From NCBI GenBank assembly GCA_030686995.1, contig CM060680.1, forward strand, positions 198,821,322 through 198,885,321: a stretch of DNA of 64,000 bases, written 5' to 3'. Under the pieces are notes generated by a model. The model did no database searches. It was given only the letters and a program-made list of their open reading frames with translations, and was not told the DNA's origin. Numbering within the stretch: position 1 is the stretch's first letter; each line of letters opens with the position of its first letter. Source of the DNA: Artemisia argyi (Eukaryota > Streptophyta > Magnoliopsida > Asterales > Asteraceae). The position numbers and the translations under genes were made by a program. This document shows, piece by piece, positions 24,484 through 36,421 of the stretch.

Positions 24484-26459
24484 TACGCTGTCACAACTCA
24501 CCATTTCAGGTCATTTCCCAAACTTTGGAAAAACACTATTCATCAAAACACTATTCATCGTTTTACTATTCATCATATTTGGTGTCAGTTTGACATTCCG
24601 AGAAGCATTCAGAAATTTTACTATTCATTGAACACTATTCATTGCCGGAAAAGTTTTCATTATTCACTTGCATTACTCATTTCATCGTAAATTTAGTTTA
24701 CGGGTATTAAAATTCGCGTAACCCTATGGGTTTAGGTGCGAATTCATTTCATTATCAGTAAGGACATTGCATACGGACTAGAGACAGTCTGCATATCATC
24801 ATAACAACATTTTCATGTTATACCACTCTTAGGATTTTCAAATTTATATATTTGATACATTTAACGTTTTTCTTATAATTATTTTTAAATAAACGTTAAC
24901 ACCCGGTTTATAAACACGACGAATATATCTAAATATTCCCACAATGGTCCCGACATATTTTTATATCCATTATATCATCATAAAAGTTATAATATTCATT
25001 TACCCAGTATTTTGGAAATTTATTTTATTTATAACGTAAGTTTTTAATTATTACGACGGTTTTCGTGGAAACTAAACAATAATCACCCGAACACTCAGTA
25101 ATTGTACCTAACATATTTTTAACATTTTTATTACTTTATTAAGTCCCGGTTAACTTCGTTAATATTTATTTCTAGCAAACCCAGTACCCGATTATAACTA
25201 ATACTTACACTAAACTACAACTAATATTACCCTACATTTCCTAAGTGATCAAAACCGATTTGGCTACCCCTTGCTCACCCATGACCGGCCATACAAACAC
25301 CCCTAGACCACATGACATTTATTTTTAACCTTATGTATTCATGTACCATTATAATACATTAAAACCTAACTAAATATCTACCAAAAACACCAAACACATA
25401 ACATACATAATTTCTAAGAATCAAAAACTCAAAATCTCATCTTCTCCACCCCAAAACCCACGACTTCACCCAAAATCTTAGATCAAGTGATTATTTTCCA
25501 AGAGTTAAAGCTACAAAGTTGTTCCATTTGTCATCCTAATCAAGAATCTTACAACAAAAACACAAGTAACACAAGATTTCTCATCATCTAATCACCTATT
25601 ATTTCAAAGTGAGTTATCAAATTTATTTTCATGATTTCATCTAATTAATACTTGTATCTTATGGTTTTCATGCTTAATTTCATGTACAAGTTAGCTGTAC
25701 CACATTATTTTTGTTAACTTTTTGAACATACAAACCATAGATTTTGATTTAGGTGTTCCTTTGTTAAATTAACATGATTACTAGTGATTAGGAACCCATG
25801 ACACCCTAAGAAGGTGTATGGTAGGATTAGTATAGCTTTGTGGTGTTTGCAAGAGATTTGGTTGAAGTAGAAACTAGTTTTGAACATGAAAAATGGATTT
25901 GTAACAAGTATATAAACCTACTGTCCCATTTTTGTAAATCCAGGAAAATCAGTAAACATAAAGTAAACTTTGGCAAAAATTTTAGAAAATACTTTCAAAA
26001 ACTAATCCGTAGGCGAAAGAACGGACTAAAAAGAGTTTATAACGAAGAAGTTATGATTTTTGCAAGTTTATTGACGAAAAGTATTTTTTCTGAAAATTGT
26101 TGCTGTTGGACGTTTTTTGTCGGACAAAAAGAGGCTTTAGACGTAACCCGGAGGAGCCAAGCTTTCCAAAATATATTACTACATGCTAAGACGTAACCGT
26201 GGATATAAAGAACAAGTAAAACGGACTTATAACGACAAAAATATTCACGTTTCAATATCGGCAAAACTTATATTATTTTGACAGCTTTTGAAAATAATAA
26301 CACTAAAACTACGTAGTAACTCTAGATTTCTAGAAATAATACCAAGTACCCAAATTCATAACTAATGAAGTATTAGTGATTACAAGTATATTTTTATCAC
26401 TACAAGGCGTTATATCAAGGATTTCAAACCGAGGATTTCAACACTAACATTGATACATA

Positions 26460-26537
<78 letters not shown>

Positions 26538-27546
26538 TTCAACTAGTTTTATTTTTCTAGTTGCCTTATTTTCTTAAGTCTTGAAAAATGTATATTTTTT
26601 ATAACAAGTATTTTTCAAAGAGTAGAGTGGTATACGAAACATGTGCATGGACATTCATAACATCATTTCATGATCTAAAGTAGATCGATCATCATTCATA
26701 TTAGGTTGCGGCTAGTGTGCGCGCCTTATTTTTCAGCTCATTACATGTTCATGGTACCATCATATCAGGTGAGTTTTCATAGCCCCGTTTTCAATTCAAT
26801 ATTTTGATTTCAAATCCCACGGGGGAATACATTGCATCAACCATTTTAGTACGAGCCCAAGTACCAAAACATATGTACATTGCTTAAGTTGCCTTACCAA
26901 CCTGTTAAAGTCCCCTATTTATTATCATGGACCGTTAATTTGCCGATTAAGCGAGAGTGAGTGGATAGATCTATCGAGGGTGACGCCTCCATCCGTGGTA
27001 GTTATTACCAACAGTAAGCGGATGCATTTCATTTTGACATTTTGGGAGTGTTCTGGTAAAACATTCGGGAGGGGCATATAATTTCATCAGTCATAGCTTC
27101 GGGGTCATGAGCTTAAGGTCTATTGTACTATTTTACTTGATTTTTATCTTGCACTTATACTTGTGGTGGCCGTACATCATTACATTTTATAAACCTATGG
27201 AATTCACCGACATTCGTGTTGACGTTTTAACAATGTATTTCAGGTTATTAAGGTAGCTCATGTGACATGCATTTGGACCTTTATGGAGTCGCGGAGTCGA
27301 CGCGTCTCACCATTATTTCATGCACTTATGCAAACGTTTGATCTAGTATGACTTGTTTTTCATAAACATGCAACACCTTTTGGGGACCTCATTTTGTAAA
27401 CTCTGAATTATTTCAATGATCAAACGAAGTATTTTCCAAACGACACTTTAGGTCGTTCAATGTAACCGTAACTGTGATGCTATGACATACACCCCCAGGC
27501 ATTCCATTCCGCTGCAAGTCAGGTAAATTGGGGGTGTGACATACGC
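24484..27546. mobile_element. 3053-bp solo LTR (probably Gypsy) inside the outer LTR
   Basis: The body is 24489-27541, beginning TGTCACAACTCACC and ending GGGGGTGTGACA, with TG/CA ends that form a short inverted repeat (TGTCACA/TGTGACA). The 5-bp duplication TACGC flanks it (24484-24488, 27542-27546), and the intact sister LTR at 41840 lacks it. No gag or pol is present, so a solo LTR is the simplest reading. LTRs of about 3 kb with such ends suit Tekay/Del-type chromoviruses, but that assignment is an inference. It contains a (TA)n tract. Confidence 0.85.
26462..26534. repeat. (TA)n microsatellite
   Basis: About 73 bp of TA within the 3-kb solo LTR. Confidence 0.96.
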
Positions 27547-27930
27547 CGTCACTCTTTATGGGTTCTGGGCCGTCACGCTTTGCATTAACTTTTGATGGCC
27601 TAGACAACTTTGTACGTGACGCCGTCGCGACCCTTTCACAAAACATTCTGGCGCGTCACGTGTAATTGATTTATCCACCCTTTTATCAACTCATGACGCC
27701 GTCACTAGTACCTTGTGACGCCGTCAAGTGCAATTTCCAGCATGCTTTTGAGACTTTGTCGTTTTCTTCACTTTTTCGCTCCAAAAACGTCCAACATGTT
27801 TCTTTTTGTGAAATTCCTCTCAAAAGTACCTAAAATGACAAAAGGAACGATTTAGGGCAATATTTAATTAAATAATCTCGACTTTGGCCTTAAATGACCC
27901 CCTAAAAGCGGTACACTTTTCGCTTCATCA

Positions 27931-28753
27931 AATACCCTTACACTTGAGATTTGCTTGTACTCAAGCAAATGCGCTTTTATTCTAATCAAAATACAAGTTA
28001 GGGGTTATTTAACACTAATATAAAAGTAATTAGAACAAATAATTGTTCCAGTTCAACAAAAAACAAGCACAAAAATTATATACTAGCACCTCACAAATAG
28101 TGTTTAGATACTCACATCTCTCGGGTGTAATAAAGTATATATCACAATATGGAAATTATCAAACCTCCACCACTTGGCGTAAGTACCTACAATATGGAAA
28201 CAAGCACAAAACATCTCTCACTACCTGTCATAGCAAATAGATTACCATAGGCTTGGGAAAGAATCAAACCTCCACCACTTGGCGTAAGTACCTAGGATAA
28301 ACTATCAAAGAAGTCTTTTAAAGGGTTATAACGTGAGGTGTAGGGATAGGATAAACACGGTTTTGTTGAATAAAGACAATATTTACTGGTGGCGAGTTAA
28401 TCATCTTGGTCAATTACATGTACAATGTGGCGTTGCTAATCTAAGACTCGACTCGACTTAAGCTAATCAAAAACTAATCAAAAACATAAAATAAACATAG
28501 AATGAAACGGGATGGTAGTCCGTATGGTTTTTTTTTTCCTATTTTTTTTTTCATACACTCTTGCCCTACCATCCTCAATAATACATCATAGGGAATTTGC
28601 ATTCCCCGTACACTTGAACTTTTATATACTTTAGAATAAACTATTCTAATGACTCGAATCAAGATAATCAAAACACTTGGAGTACTTTTTAAGATTACGC
28701 ACATATGGGGGTAATATATGATGGTCTTCCTCATTACTCCATAACACTAGTAC
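27931..28753 (-). other. outer element, internal non-coding region next to its 3' LTR
   Basis: Begins with a CCCTTACACTT motif directly beside the LTR (AAGTGTAAGGG on the coding strand, a purine-rich tract at the place of the polypurine tract). It is homologous to 30217-31070 of the inner element. No ORF of note. Confidence 0.7.
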
Positions 28754-28758
28754 TTTAC

Positions 28759-30216
28759 TGATGCGTGGGAATCGCACCTTGCTTTACCTCTCGAGGGATC
28801 TCGCGAGGCTTACAACCCCCACCAGGCAGTGTACCTGATCGTTGTAGTATAGTATAGTGACAAGTACCGGGGGATTGATCGTTCAGCTTAGGAATAGTGT
28901 CGCTAGGATTAGAAAACCTAATTAATAGTTCTAGAGGTGAGGGATGATTATTTTTGTATTTTTTTATATTTTATGAAAGCAATTAAAATCTCGGGTTTTG
29001 GAAGAGTGGGCGGAATTAGTTGCTATTCAACTAACCCAAAACTAAGATGCAATCAAAATAAAATAATAAAAAATGAAATTAAACTAAATTAAACTAAGGT
29101 TGTGAGCAGTGGTTGGAGAAATTGTGTTTACTTAGACTTCATTACTCCCTAGATATCTTTTACATGTCAATTACTTGTTATACTTGTATGGATGACGGAT
29201 TGTATTCCTTAATACCATTCGTGGAGTGGCATACATAACTCCCCAACTCTACGAGCTCTTATCTCCTCCTACACCATGACCCAGCACAACTATAGGGATT
29301 GTAAACAGTGGCTCATGCATTAAATACAACCAATAAAGACCTAGTACGCCTCGGTTCATGTTTCTTAAGACGTTCAAGCATGTTACCATTGGAGATCTGC
29401 CAGTTTTCTTAAGCCTAACATATAATATCATTCATCCAAGAACAAGAATAGACAAGTAATCAACACATAATCAACATCTAGGTTTCATTAGATCTAAGCA
29501 AACACAAGAGAGATCTAGCCTAGCATAGTAGAATTAAGATAAGAACAAAAGATAAACAACCAACACATAGACATATTGATTGAATTAAGAGTATACTTAT
29601 CTCAATTACAATGCAAGGTCTCAAGGGTTTGGAACCCTTGAAAAACCTGTAAAAGAGGCACCAAAATCGTCTTTAGGGTTTCACCAAAACTTCTCTTTTA
29701 AAACTGAAAAACTAGAAAAGTATATATAGGGAATTCGATATGACGGCGTCACGAACAAACTTGTGACGCCGTCAGACCGCCGCCAAAAAGTTCATCGGAC
29801 GCTCTTGATATACTTTTGACGCCGTCACCCTTAGGCCGTCATGCAATTAACTCTTGACGCCCTGTGTGTGACGCCGTCACAAACTCTCGGTAAATAATTC
29901 CATGATCTCTGACGCCGTCACCCTCTTCCTCTTGACGCCGTCACAAACTTTCGGTAAAATTTATTGTAGATGCATCTGACGCCGTCAGGTTGTGACCCTT
30001 GACGCCGTCAGGAACTGTTCACAGCATGGAAAATTGGTACTTAGCCGTTTTCTTCACTTTTATGCTCCAAAAACGTCCAAAATAGCTTCTTTTCCAGAAT
30101 TCACTCTCCAAGTACCTAAAATCACAAAAGGAACGATTTAGGGCAATATTTGATCAAATAAGTTCGGATTCGGGCTTAAATGACCCCCTAAAAACGGATC
30201 ATTTTTCGCCTCATCA
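28759..30216 (-). repeat. inner element, left (3') LTR
   Basis: 1458 bp, colinear with 36422-37879; differences seen only near 28866 (T versus C) and 29938 (G versus A). It contains eight copies of the TGACGCCGTCA palindrome at 29741-30010 and a tRNA-Asp-like 15-mer at 28839-28853. TATATATAGGG near 29720 precedes the palindrome cluster on the plus strand. Confidence 0.95.
29741..30010. promoter_or_regulatory. cluster of TGACGCCGTCA palindromes in the LTR
   Basis: Full palindromes start at 29741, 29764, 29817, 29869, 29910, 29933, 29977 and 30000 (the first is in the other orientation of the central base). Three pairs are exactly 23 bp apart. Each palindrome has two TGACG half-sites, the core recognised by TGA-class bZIP factors; binding is an inference. 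The cluster lies in the U3 side of the LTR, where enhancers of such elements are expected. The same cluster is in the other LTR at 37404-37673, with one copy mutated (TGACACCGTCA). Confidence 0.75.
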
Positions 30217-30815
30217 TATACCCTTACACTTGAGATTTGCTTGTCCTCAAGCAAATGAGCTTTTATTCTATTCAAAAGACAAGTTAGGGGTCATTTAACA
30301 CTAATATAAAAGTAATTACAACAAATAATCGTTCCACTAAAGACCAATAGACAAGCACGGAGGTCATACACAAGCACCTCACAAATAGTGTTTAGATACT
30401 CACATCTCTCGGGTGTAATAAAGTAATATAACATTATGGAAATGGAAGATATCTCTCACTACCTGTCATAGCAAAATAGATTACCATAGGCTTGGGAAAG
30501 GATCAAACCTCCACCACATGGCGTAAGCACCTAGGATAAACTATCAAAGAGGTCTTTCAAAGGGTTGTAACGTTAGGTATAGGGATATGAATTACACGGT
30601 TTTGTTGGATAAAGGATGTTATTCTGGTGGCGAGCTAACAATCTTGGTTAATTACATGTACAATAGGCGTTGCTAAGCCAAGACTAGACTCGACTTAAGC
30701 TAATAAATGAAAAATAACAAAAACATAAAATAAACAAAGAATGAAAAGGGATGGTAGTCCGTATGTTTTTCTCTTTTCTTTTTCTATTTTTTTTTTCTTT
30801 TCTTTTCTTGATTTT

Positions 30816-30862
<47 letters not shown>

Positions 30863-32818
30863 ATACACTCTTGCCCTACCATCCAAAATAGTACATCATA
30901 GGGAATGGGAATTCCCCTTACACTTGAATCTTTACATACTTTACAATAAACTAATCTAATGACTCGAATTAAGAAAATCAAAACACTTTGAGCACTTTTA
31001 AGATTGGCGCACATATGGGGGTAATAAGTGATGTTCTTCCCCATTACTCCATAAAATAAGTACTTACCCACGAGTCCCAATCGTCCCAAAACAATATGTA
31101 CAATGATATGACTCGACTTAGCAACCATGTAATCAATTAGAAAGTTAACTTAGGGTTTAACAAATAACAATAATGCACTAAAAATGAGCGCATACACGGA
31201 AGGCTAAGGCGATTTGGGTGTACATTTAAGTGGGGTGTAACAAATTCTTCCTTTAAGTAAGATGCTTAAAGTTAGAAACGAAAAGATAGGCTCGGAGGGG
31301 TGTACTAGGGGTATCGTGTACTAAAATTGAGTACAACGCTAAGGGTGTGGGAAAAATTAGTTGACTTAACTAGCCAAGTAATATGACTTAAATGGTCAAG
31401 TAATTATGATACGGGTTTAATACAAGGGTGATCCTAATGCCTCTTATCATATAGTAAATCCTACCACACGAATGTAGTCTCACTAGCGGTCTTGGGATGC
31501 ATCACTAACGCAAGTTCTAGAATCTAAATGCTACCGGCACACTCATAAGCACTAATAATGAATGCTTTTCCTATCAAATCTAAAGGCGAACCTCACATTT
31601 TTGGGTGGAAAATTTTTCTGAATATACGGTTATGTGCTAGTCATACAACCTCCTATCCATGAGACGCTTGCTATGGCTAAAGTTTCACTCCTAAATGTTG
31701 TAAAAAATTTTAAATTTGGCGCTAAAATTACACTAACAAGTATTTCTCATAGTTTTATTACTCACCTACTATTAAACAAAACAAACTCAAGCGAAAGTGT
31801 ATTTGTAAGGTATCATCAATTTACCCTCCCCTTACACTTAGGATGAACATTGTCCCCAATGTTCAAGTAAAGAATGTAAAAGTAAACAAGTAAAGAGAAT
31901 GAAATCAAATACTCCCCTGATTCGCTCGGTATGGATTAAAGGTTGGCCAGGTTAGATCTTCCTCCAAGAAAACGAACAATCAAAGCTTCCCTTCCAGAAT
32001 ATAAATCATCTTCTTGTCACAAATAACCTGTAAATCCTGACAAAAGTAGACAAGGCAACCTCGCGTAAAATCGGCGGCATCCTATATAAGTTACTAAATC
32101 CTAGAAAGCAAAGTAAGATATAATGCTTGTAAATGAAGTTTGCAGATTTCCTGGAGATTATAAAACTTAATAATTCACAAAAACTATAAGACTCCGTTAG
32201 AAAAACAAAACTGGTAAAATTTCCAGATTTTCACCCGTGACGCCGTCAAGAGTAAACTCGTGACGCCGTCAGGATTGACCTGCAGAAATCCTTGTGTTAA
32301 GTTTCCGGAAAATTTCTGGAAAAACTTGGTTCTACTTCCTGGACAATCCTGCAAAACTTCATTATGACTCGATACAAGCATTTGACACTAACGAGTACTA
32401 ATATACATGCTCACTTAAAATTGTGGAGAATCATGATCTTGTGTTTCTTAAAAACATATTTGGGGTTTCCCCTTACACTTATCTTTTGCAAAAATACCTC
32501 TAGGCTGGAGTTAAGACTAGGCTAAACAACATAATAAAGTATTTCCACTTTTTAATTTTGAAATATGATCTACCAACAATAAAAATTAAGCATGCATACG
32601 GAAGCAAATAACAATCAAACAAATAAAAATCACACAAAACATGGGTTGCCTCGATCAACCAAATATAAGAAAAAAGTTGAGCATACATAATAACTGTTAA
32701 AAGAGAATAAGAAGTGTCAAAAGCCAACAGAGGCCGAATCCTAACTATTACAAAACCAAGTGTTTCAAATCATGTAACCAAGAATAAATTGTTTAGAAAT
32801 CATAGACACCATAACAAA
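30217..32818 (-). other. inner element, long non-coding region before the 3' LTR
   Basis: 2.6 kb without a credible gene. It holds four exact copies of CCCTTACACTT (30221, 30915, 31829, 32470), a poly-T run of about 42 nt (about 30819-30860) and a pair of TGACGCCGTCA palindromes (32238, 32261). Most of it is colinear with the outer element's interior. Confidence 0.7.
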
Positions 32819-34105
32819 TCACTGAGGGGGAGGACCAAAGCGGTAATCATAGCCAGGGGGAAGGTGCCCAGTGTACCCATGGGGAGGGTAGTCTGCCTCA
32901 CGACCGGGGAATGGGTCAATCTGCATGTGTGGGTCGATGTGATCACGGGTCGAAAGATGCTGCATCTGGCGAACTGTGTGATCGTACATCCAATCAAACC
33001 TCTGGTCAGTGGTGGCTCTCCATGCATCCATCTGACCCATCCAAGCCCCCTGCTGCGCCTGCCAATCTCCTCGCCCCATGTGCCGGTAGTAGTCAGCAGT
33101 CCCCTCCTCATACTGCTGCTGCTGAGGCATTTCCTCATCATCATCATCATTCTCACCAGCAGGCCCTGCCGCCACGACCCAGGTGTAGAACCCACCCATC
33201 ATCGGTATCAAGATGTTCATCTGCCTAAGGGATTTAGCCCTCACCACCCTACAGCCCCCGCAGTCGCTCAAATACTCCACGATTGCAGGAGTGAGAATAC
33301 CATAGGAGCGAGCCAATCGGGTCACAAACATCCCTCCATACACCCTATCCGAATCCCTATCACCTGTACTGGTCCTCAAATAACTGGCCACCCAAAATGG
33401 GATGTTGCAGTAAACATCCCCTGAGAAGATAGTATACAGGTAGAACAAATCAGAAGCAGTAACACGGTGAGTAGTGCCCTGACGCGCAGATAGGCTGTAT
33501 GTGATACACCTATGAGCCAACCTAACTATGGGGTCCCTGATTGATGCAGCCCCTATAGTCGAGATGTAAACCCCATTCCCTATAGTTGGCCAAAAGGTGG
33601 CACACCTCAAATCACTCCTCTGAGTCTCTCCATGTAACAGTCTTTGCATAAAACCATTCCCAACAGCCTCCTCACTCGTATACAGACCAATCCTCCATCC
33701 GAATTCAGTAACCGAGCATGATCTAACCTCACCTCCTAACCTAAAGTAGATAGTTGTGCCCCCCATATCAGTCCTGGCCTCGGCCTGATCAAAGCGAAAA
33801 GTTGCAAAGAACTCCCTTACCAACTCATTGTACACAACCTCCTTCATCCTAAACATCCTCTCCCATTGAGGACCAGCAAACCCATCAGTGTTGATCCTAT
33901 CCAAAAAATCAGCCTCAAGACCTTGGGTTCTCAGGAGTTCCCAATCAATAACAGAACCAGCATCAATATGGCGATTAGCAAGCTCCGAATAGTTTGTTGT
34001 AGCAGCCTCGTTGTCGAATACCCCCTAACTGTGGACCAATTCCCCGTAATTAACAGGTTGGGCCCTGGAGGAGCTGCCTCTGTGTTGTTTTGCTCGCTTA
34101 CTCAT
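32819..34105 (-). pseudogene. retroelement ORF2, putative plant transposon protein, one in-frame TAG
   Basis: An ATG at 34105 opens a frame (MSKRAKQHRGSSSRAQ) that meets TAG at 34025-34027 and then stays open for about 400 codons to a stop at 32819. The part after 33904 includes GPQWERMF, VRELVREFF-like (NELVREFFATFRFD), a 220-residue globular region, an acidic run (ENDDDDEE) and a Gln/Gly/Pro-rich tail. It resembles the plant 'putative transposon protein'/ATHILA ORF1-type domain found in Athila/Tat-like elements; the match is from memory. The function in the element is not known. The TAG could be a CAG-to-TAG change or a readthrough site. Confidence 0.7.
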
Positions 34106-34801
34106 TTTCCTGGAGAAAGTTAGAGTGAACGAAAACAATTAGAAGGAGACTTTTAATCGATTTCTGCTGTCAGGTGCAGCTGACGCCGTCAGGGTTGGTC
34201 CTGACGCCGTCAGACTTAGCAAAAATCCGACTCATGCAAAAGCGAGGGAAAAATCAAATTTCAAACTCTTAACCCATTACCCAAACATTCCTTTAATCAG
34301 GAAACAGGGGTGGGGGGTCAAAGAATCCGAGGCATGATGGATTTTCTCTAATTTAATGCATGATTCGAGTTAAACAACATCACCAAATGGTAACCCCATG
34401 ATTACAAATCACCAAAAAGATGGCATTATGATTCGTAAATGAAGGGTCGAAAGTGGGGTTTTGTGCAAAAGGGGTTTTCGAAATTGACAGCTCTAAAGGA
34501 CAATTGATCGAAAAAGAGTGAAGAAAAATCACTTACCAAGTGAAGATTGGCCGCGGAAGATGTCGAATTGGAGAAGGGGGATTCGGAGTGGTAGCAGCAA
34601 TTTGGTGAGTATTGTGGGGTGTGGGTTGAAAGTGATTGAATGTGGGTAATATTTGCTGAAAAAGCGAGGTGACGGCGTCAAGCGTGAGTATCTGACGCCG
34701 TCAGATAGCCGTGTGAGGTAAGATTTGAAGCAATTTCACAATTAGTCCCTGCACTTTGTGTGAATAACTAAACACAAGAAAAATTATGAGTAGCTATTCC
34801 G
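34106..34801 (-). other. spacer between the two coding regions of the inner element
   Basis: About 700 bp without an ORF. It contains two pairs of the palindrome (34181/34202 and 34670/34693), which puts the repeat family in the interior as well as in the LTRs. Confidence 0.7.
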
Positions 34802-36250
34802 TTAGTGAAGTCCATCAGGGTCAAATGTTTCATTACTGTCGCGGGAAGAGGTGAGGTTATAAGAGGGATTGGGTGGAGTTTTAGCTAAGCTGTAACCTTC
34901 GCACGGATCATTGATGTGTTCAAAGAGAAGTTGTTCTAAAGATGGTTTCAAGTCAGTGGTGTTTTTGAGGTACGGCCTCTTTACACCGGGTTTAAAACCA
35001 AAAGAACGTCTCTTGCCTAAGGTTGGTAATGTGGTTCGCAAGCATCCAACGAAAATGTTATGAAATCGCGACTTTTCCTCGTCCTGAGGATACTTACAAC
35101 CGTAAGAGGTGATTGACGGTGGAGCACTTGGGTAAAACCTCTCGTTATCCTTTTGGTTAAAAGTCAGAGGGGTCGAAACTTCGAAGACCTTTTCGATTTT
35201 TTTAGGTACGGAATTTTCTTTGATCTTTTCTTTGACCCTTGATATGAATTGGTCTGCTAAATTCATAAAAGCTTTGTGAGTGCTTTCCATACGTGCCTCA
35301 AGGTGCTGGATTTGTTTTTCCTGATTATTCATGAAAGTTACCATTATCCCTTCGAATTCCTCTTGTCGTGAACGTTCAGGATAATTGTGGTCGATAACCG
35401 TGCTCCTACGTAAATTAGGATTCCACATGGGTTCAGCAGCAGGCTTCTCAACACTCATTAATTCATTCACCTACTTCTCGATGCTTCCTAACAGCTGTTC
35501 TTGGGTGGCATAAGCGTAGTCAAGTTTTCCCTTGCTTGGGAACATCGGGTCCTCCCATCCCTCTTCTTCGTATTGTGCCAGTTCCTCAAGAACTTTCCAG
35601 CACTCATCGATGTTGAGTCTATTTAGCCTGCCCTTGGCTGCGTAATCAATGGCTCTCCTTGTTTGATAGTCAACTTTATCGTAAAAAATTTGGATCTGGA
35701 GCCATGGTTCGATGCCATGATGAGGGACTTTTCGGAGCAGGTCTTTATATCGAATCCATGCTTCATAAAAAGTTTCACCTTGACGTTGTTGGAACATCAA
35801 GATGTCATTCCTAAGCTTAGTAGTTCTCCCCGGTGGGAAAAATTGAGCAAGGAAACGAGTGGTGAGATCATCCCATGTGGTGATGGATCCCGCGGGTAAA
35901 CGCTCAAGCCATTGACTAGCTTGATCCCGTAGAGAGAATTGGAATAGGCGTAAACGGGTAGTCTCTCTAGTTGCAACACCTAGGTCTATGGAATCTACGA
36001 TTTTGAGGAAGTCCTTAAGGTGTTGGTTTGGATCTTCGGAACGAAGTCCATGGAATGCACATCCGCTTTGCACCAACCGGATGGTGTCGGATCGCAAGGG
36101 GGTCACATTGGCTCTGGTGAGCTCAATGGTGTTTCGGTAGCCTTGGTGGCTAGGTCGGGAATACTCTCCTAAGGTTCGGGGTCTAAGGGGTTCTAATGGT
36201 GGGTTTTGTTGTGGTGGGATGATGGGTTCAAAGATGTTACCACCTTCCAT
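34802..36250 (-). pseudogene. retroelement gag-like polyprotein with one in-frame TAG
   Basis: An ATG at 36250 opens 259 codons, then a TAG at 35471-35473, after which the same frame continues 222 codons to 34802. The first half has retrotransposon-gag features (DPNQHLKDFLKIVD, WLERLPAGSITTWDDLTTRFLAQFFPP, FYEAWIRYKDLLRKVPHHG), the capsid-type domain that packages element RNA. The second half has a predicted coiled coil (NNQEKQIQHLEARMESTH) and no zinc knuckle, protease or RT. It starts about 150 nt downstream of the primer-binding site. A gag without pol means any movement would need enzymes from another element. Confidence 0.85.
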
Positions 36251-36397
36251 GATGTCGGATGGTAAAGAGTTACGAACAAAAGCACGAAGAAATAAGATAG
36301 ACTAAAGAAGACCTAAAAATAAAAATAAAAATCTTACTAGAAAGGAATCTAGCAAGTAGACCTAATAAAAAGATAAACTAACCTAGACAATAACTAT

Positions 36398-36415
36398 TCC
36401 CCGGCAACGGCGCCA
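36398..36415 (-). other. primer-binding site (tRNA-Asp) of the inner element
   Basis: The plus strand reads TCCCCGGCAACGGCGCCA, which matches the 3' end of plant tRNA-Asp including CCA as I remember it; the minus-strand RNA is therefore complementary over 18 nt. It lies 6 nt from the LTR. Use of tRNA-Asp is known for Athila/Calypso-type elements. Confidence 0.88.
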
Positions 36416-36421
36416 AAAACT

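Larger units (their letters stand above)
23435..27930 (-). repeat. outer element, left (3') LTR, interrupted
   Basis: About 1438 bp once the solo LTR at 24489-27541 and its duplicated TACGC are removed. It aligns end to end with 40793-42226 but has many substitutions and small indels, so it is clearly older than the inner element. Confidence 0.9.

Noticed and set aside
29249..29431. 60-codon frame, identical to one at 36912-37094
   Set aside because: Both lie in LTRs; identity reflects the LTR pair, not a duplicated gene.
29741..30010. Regularly spaced short palindromes as a possible CRISPR array
   Set aside because: The repeats are 11-bp palindromes with short variable spacers in plant LTRs; no cas genes, and CRISPR arrays do not occur in plant nuclear DNA.
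30695..31128. Lys-rich and Phe-rich open frames
   Set aside because: They come from the poly-T run at about 30819-30860 in the inner retroelement and have no normal protein sequence around it.
32714..33424. 236-codon plus-strand frame
   Set aside because: It is the antisense shadow of the retroelement ORF2 on the minus strand.
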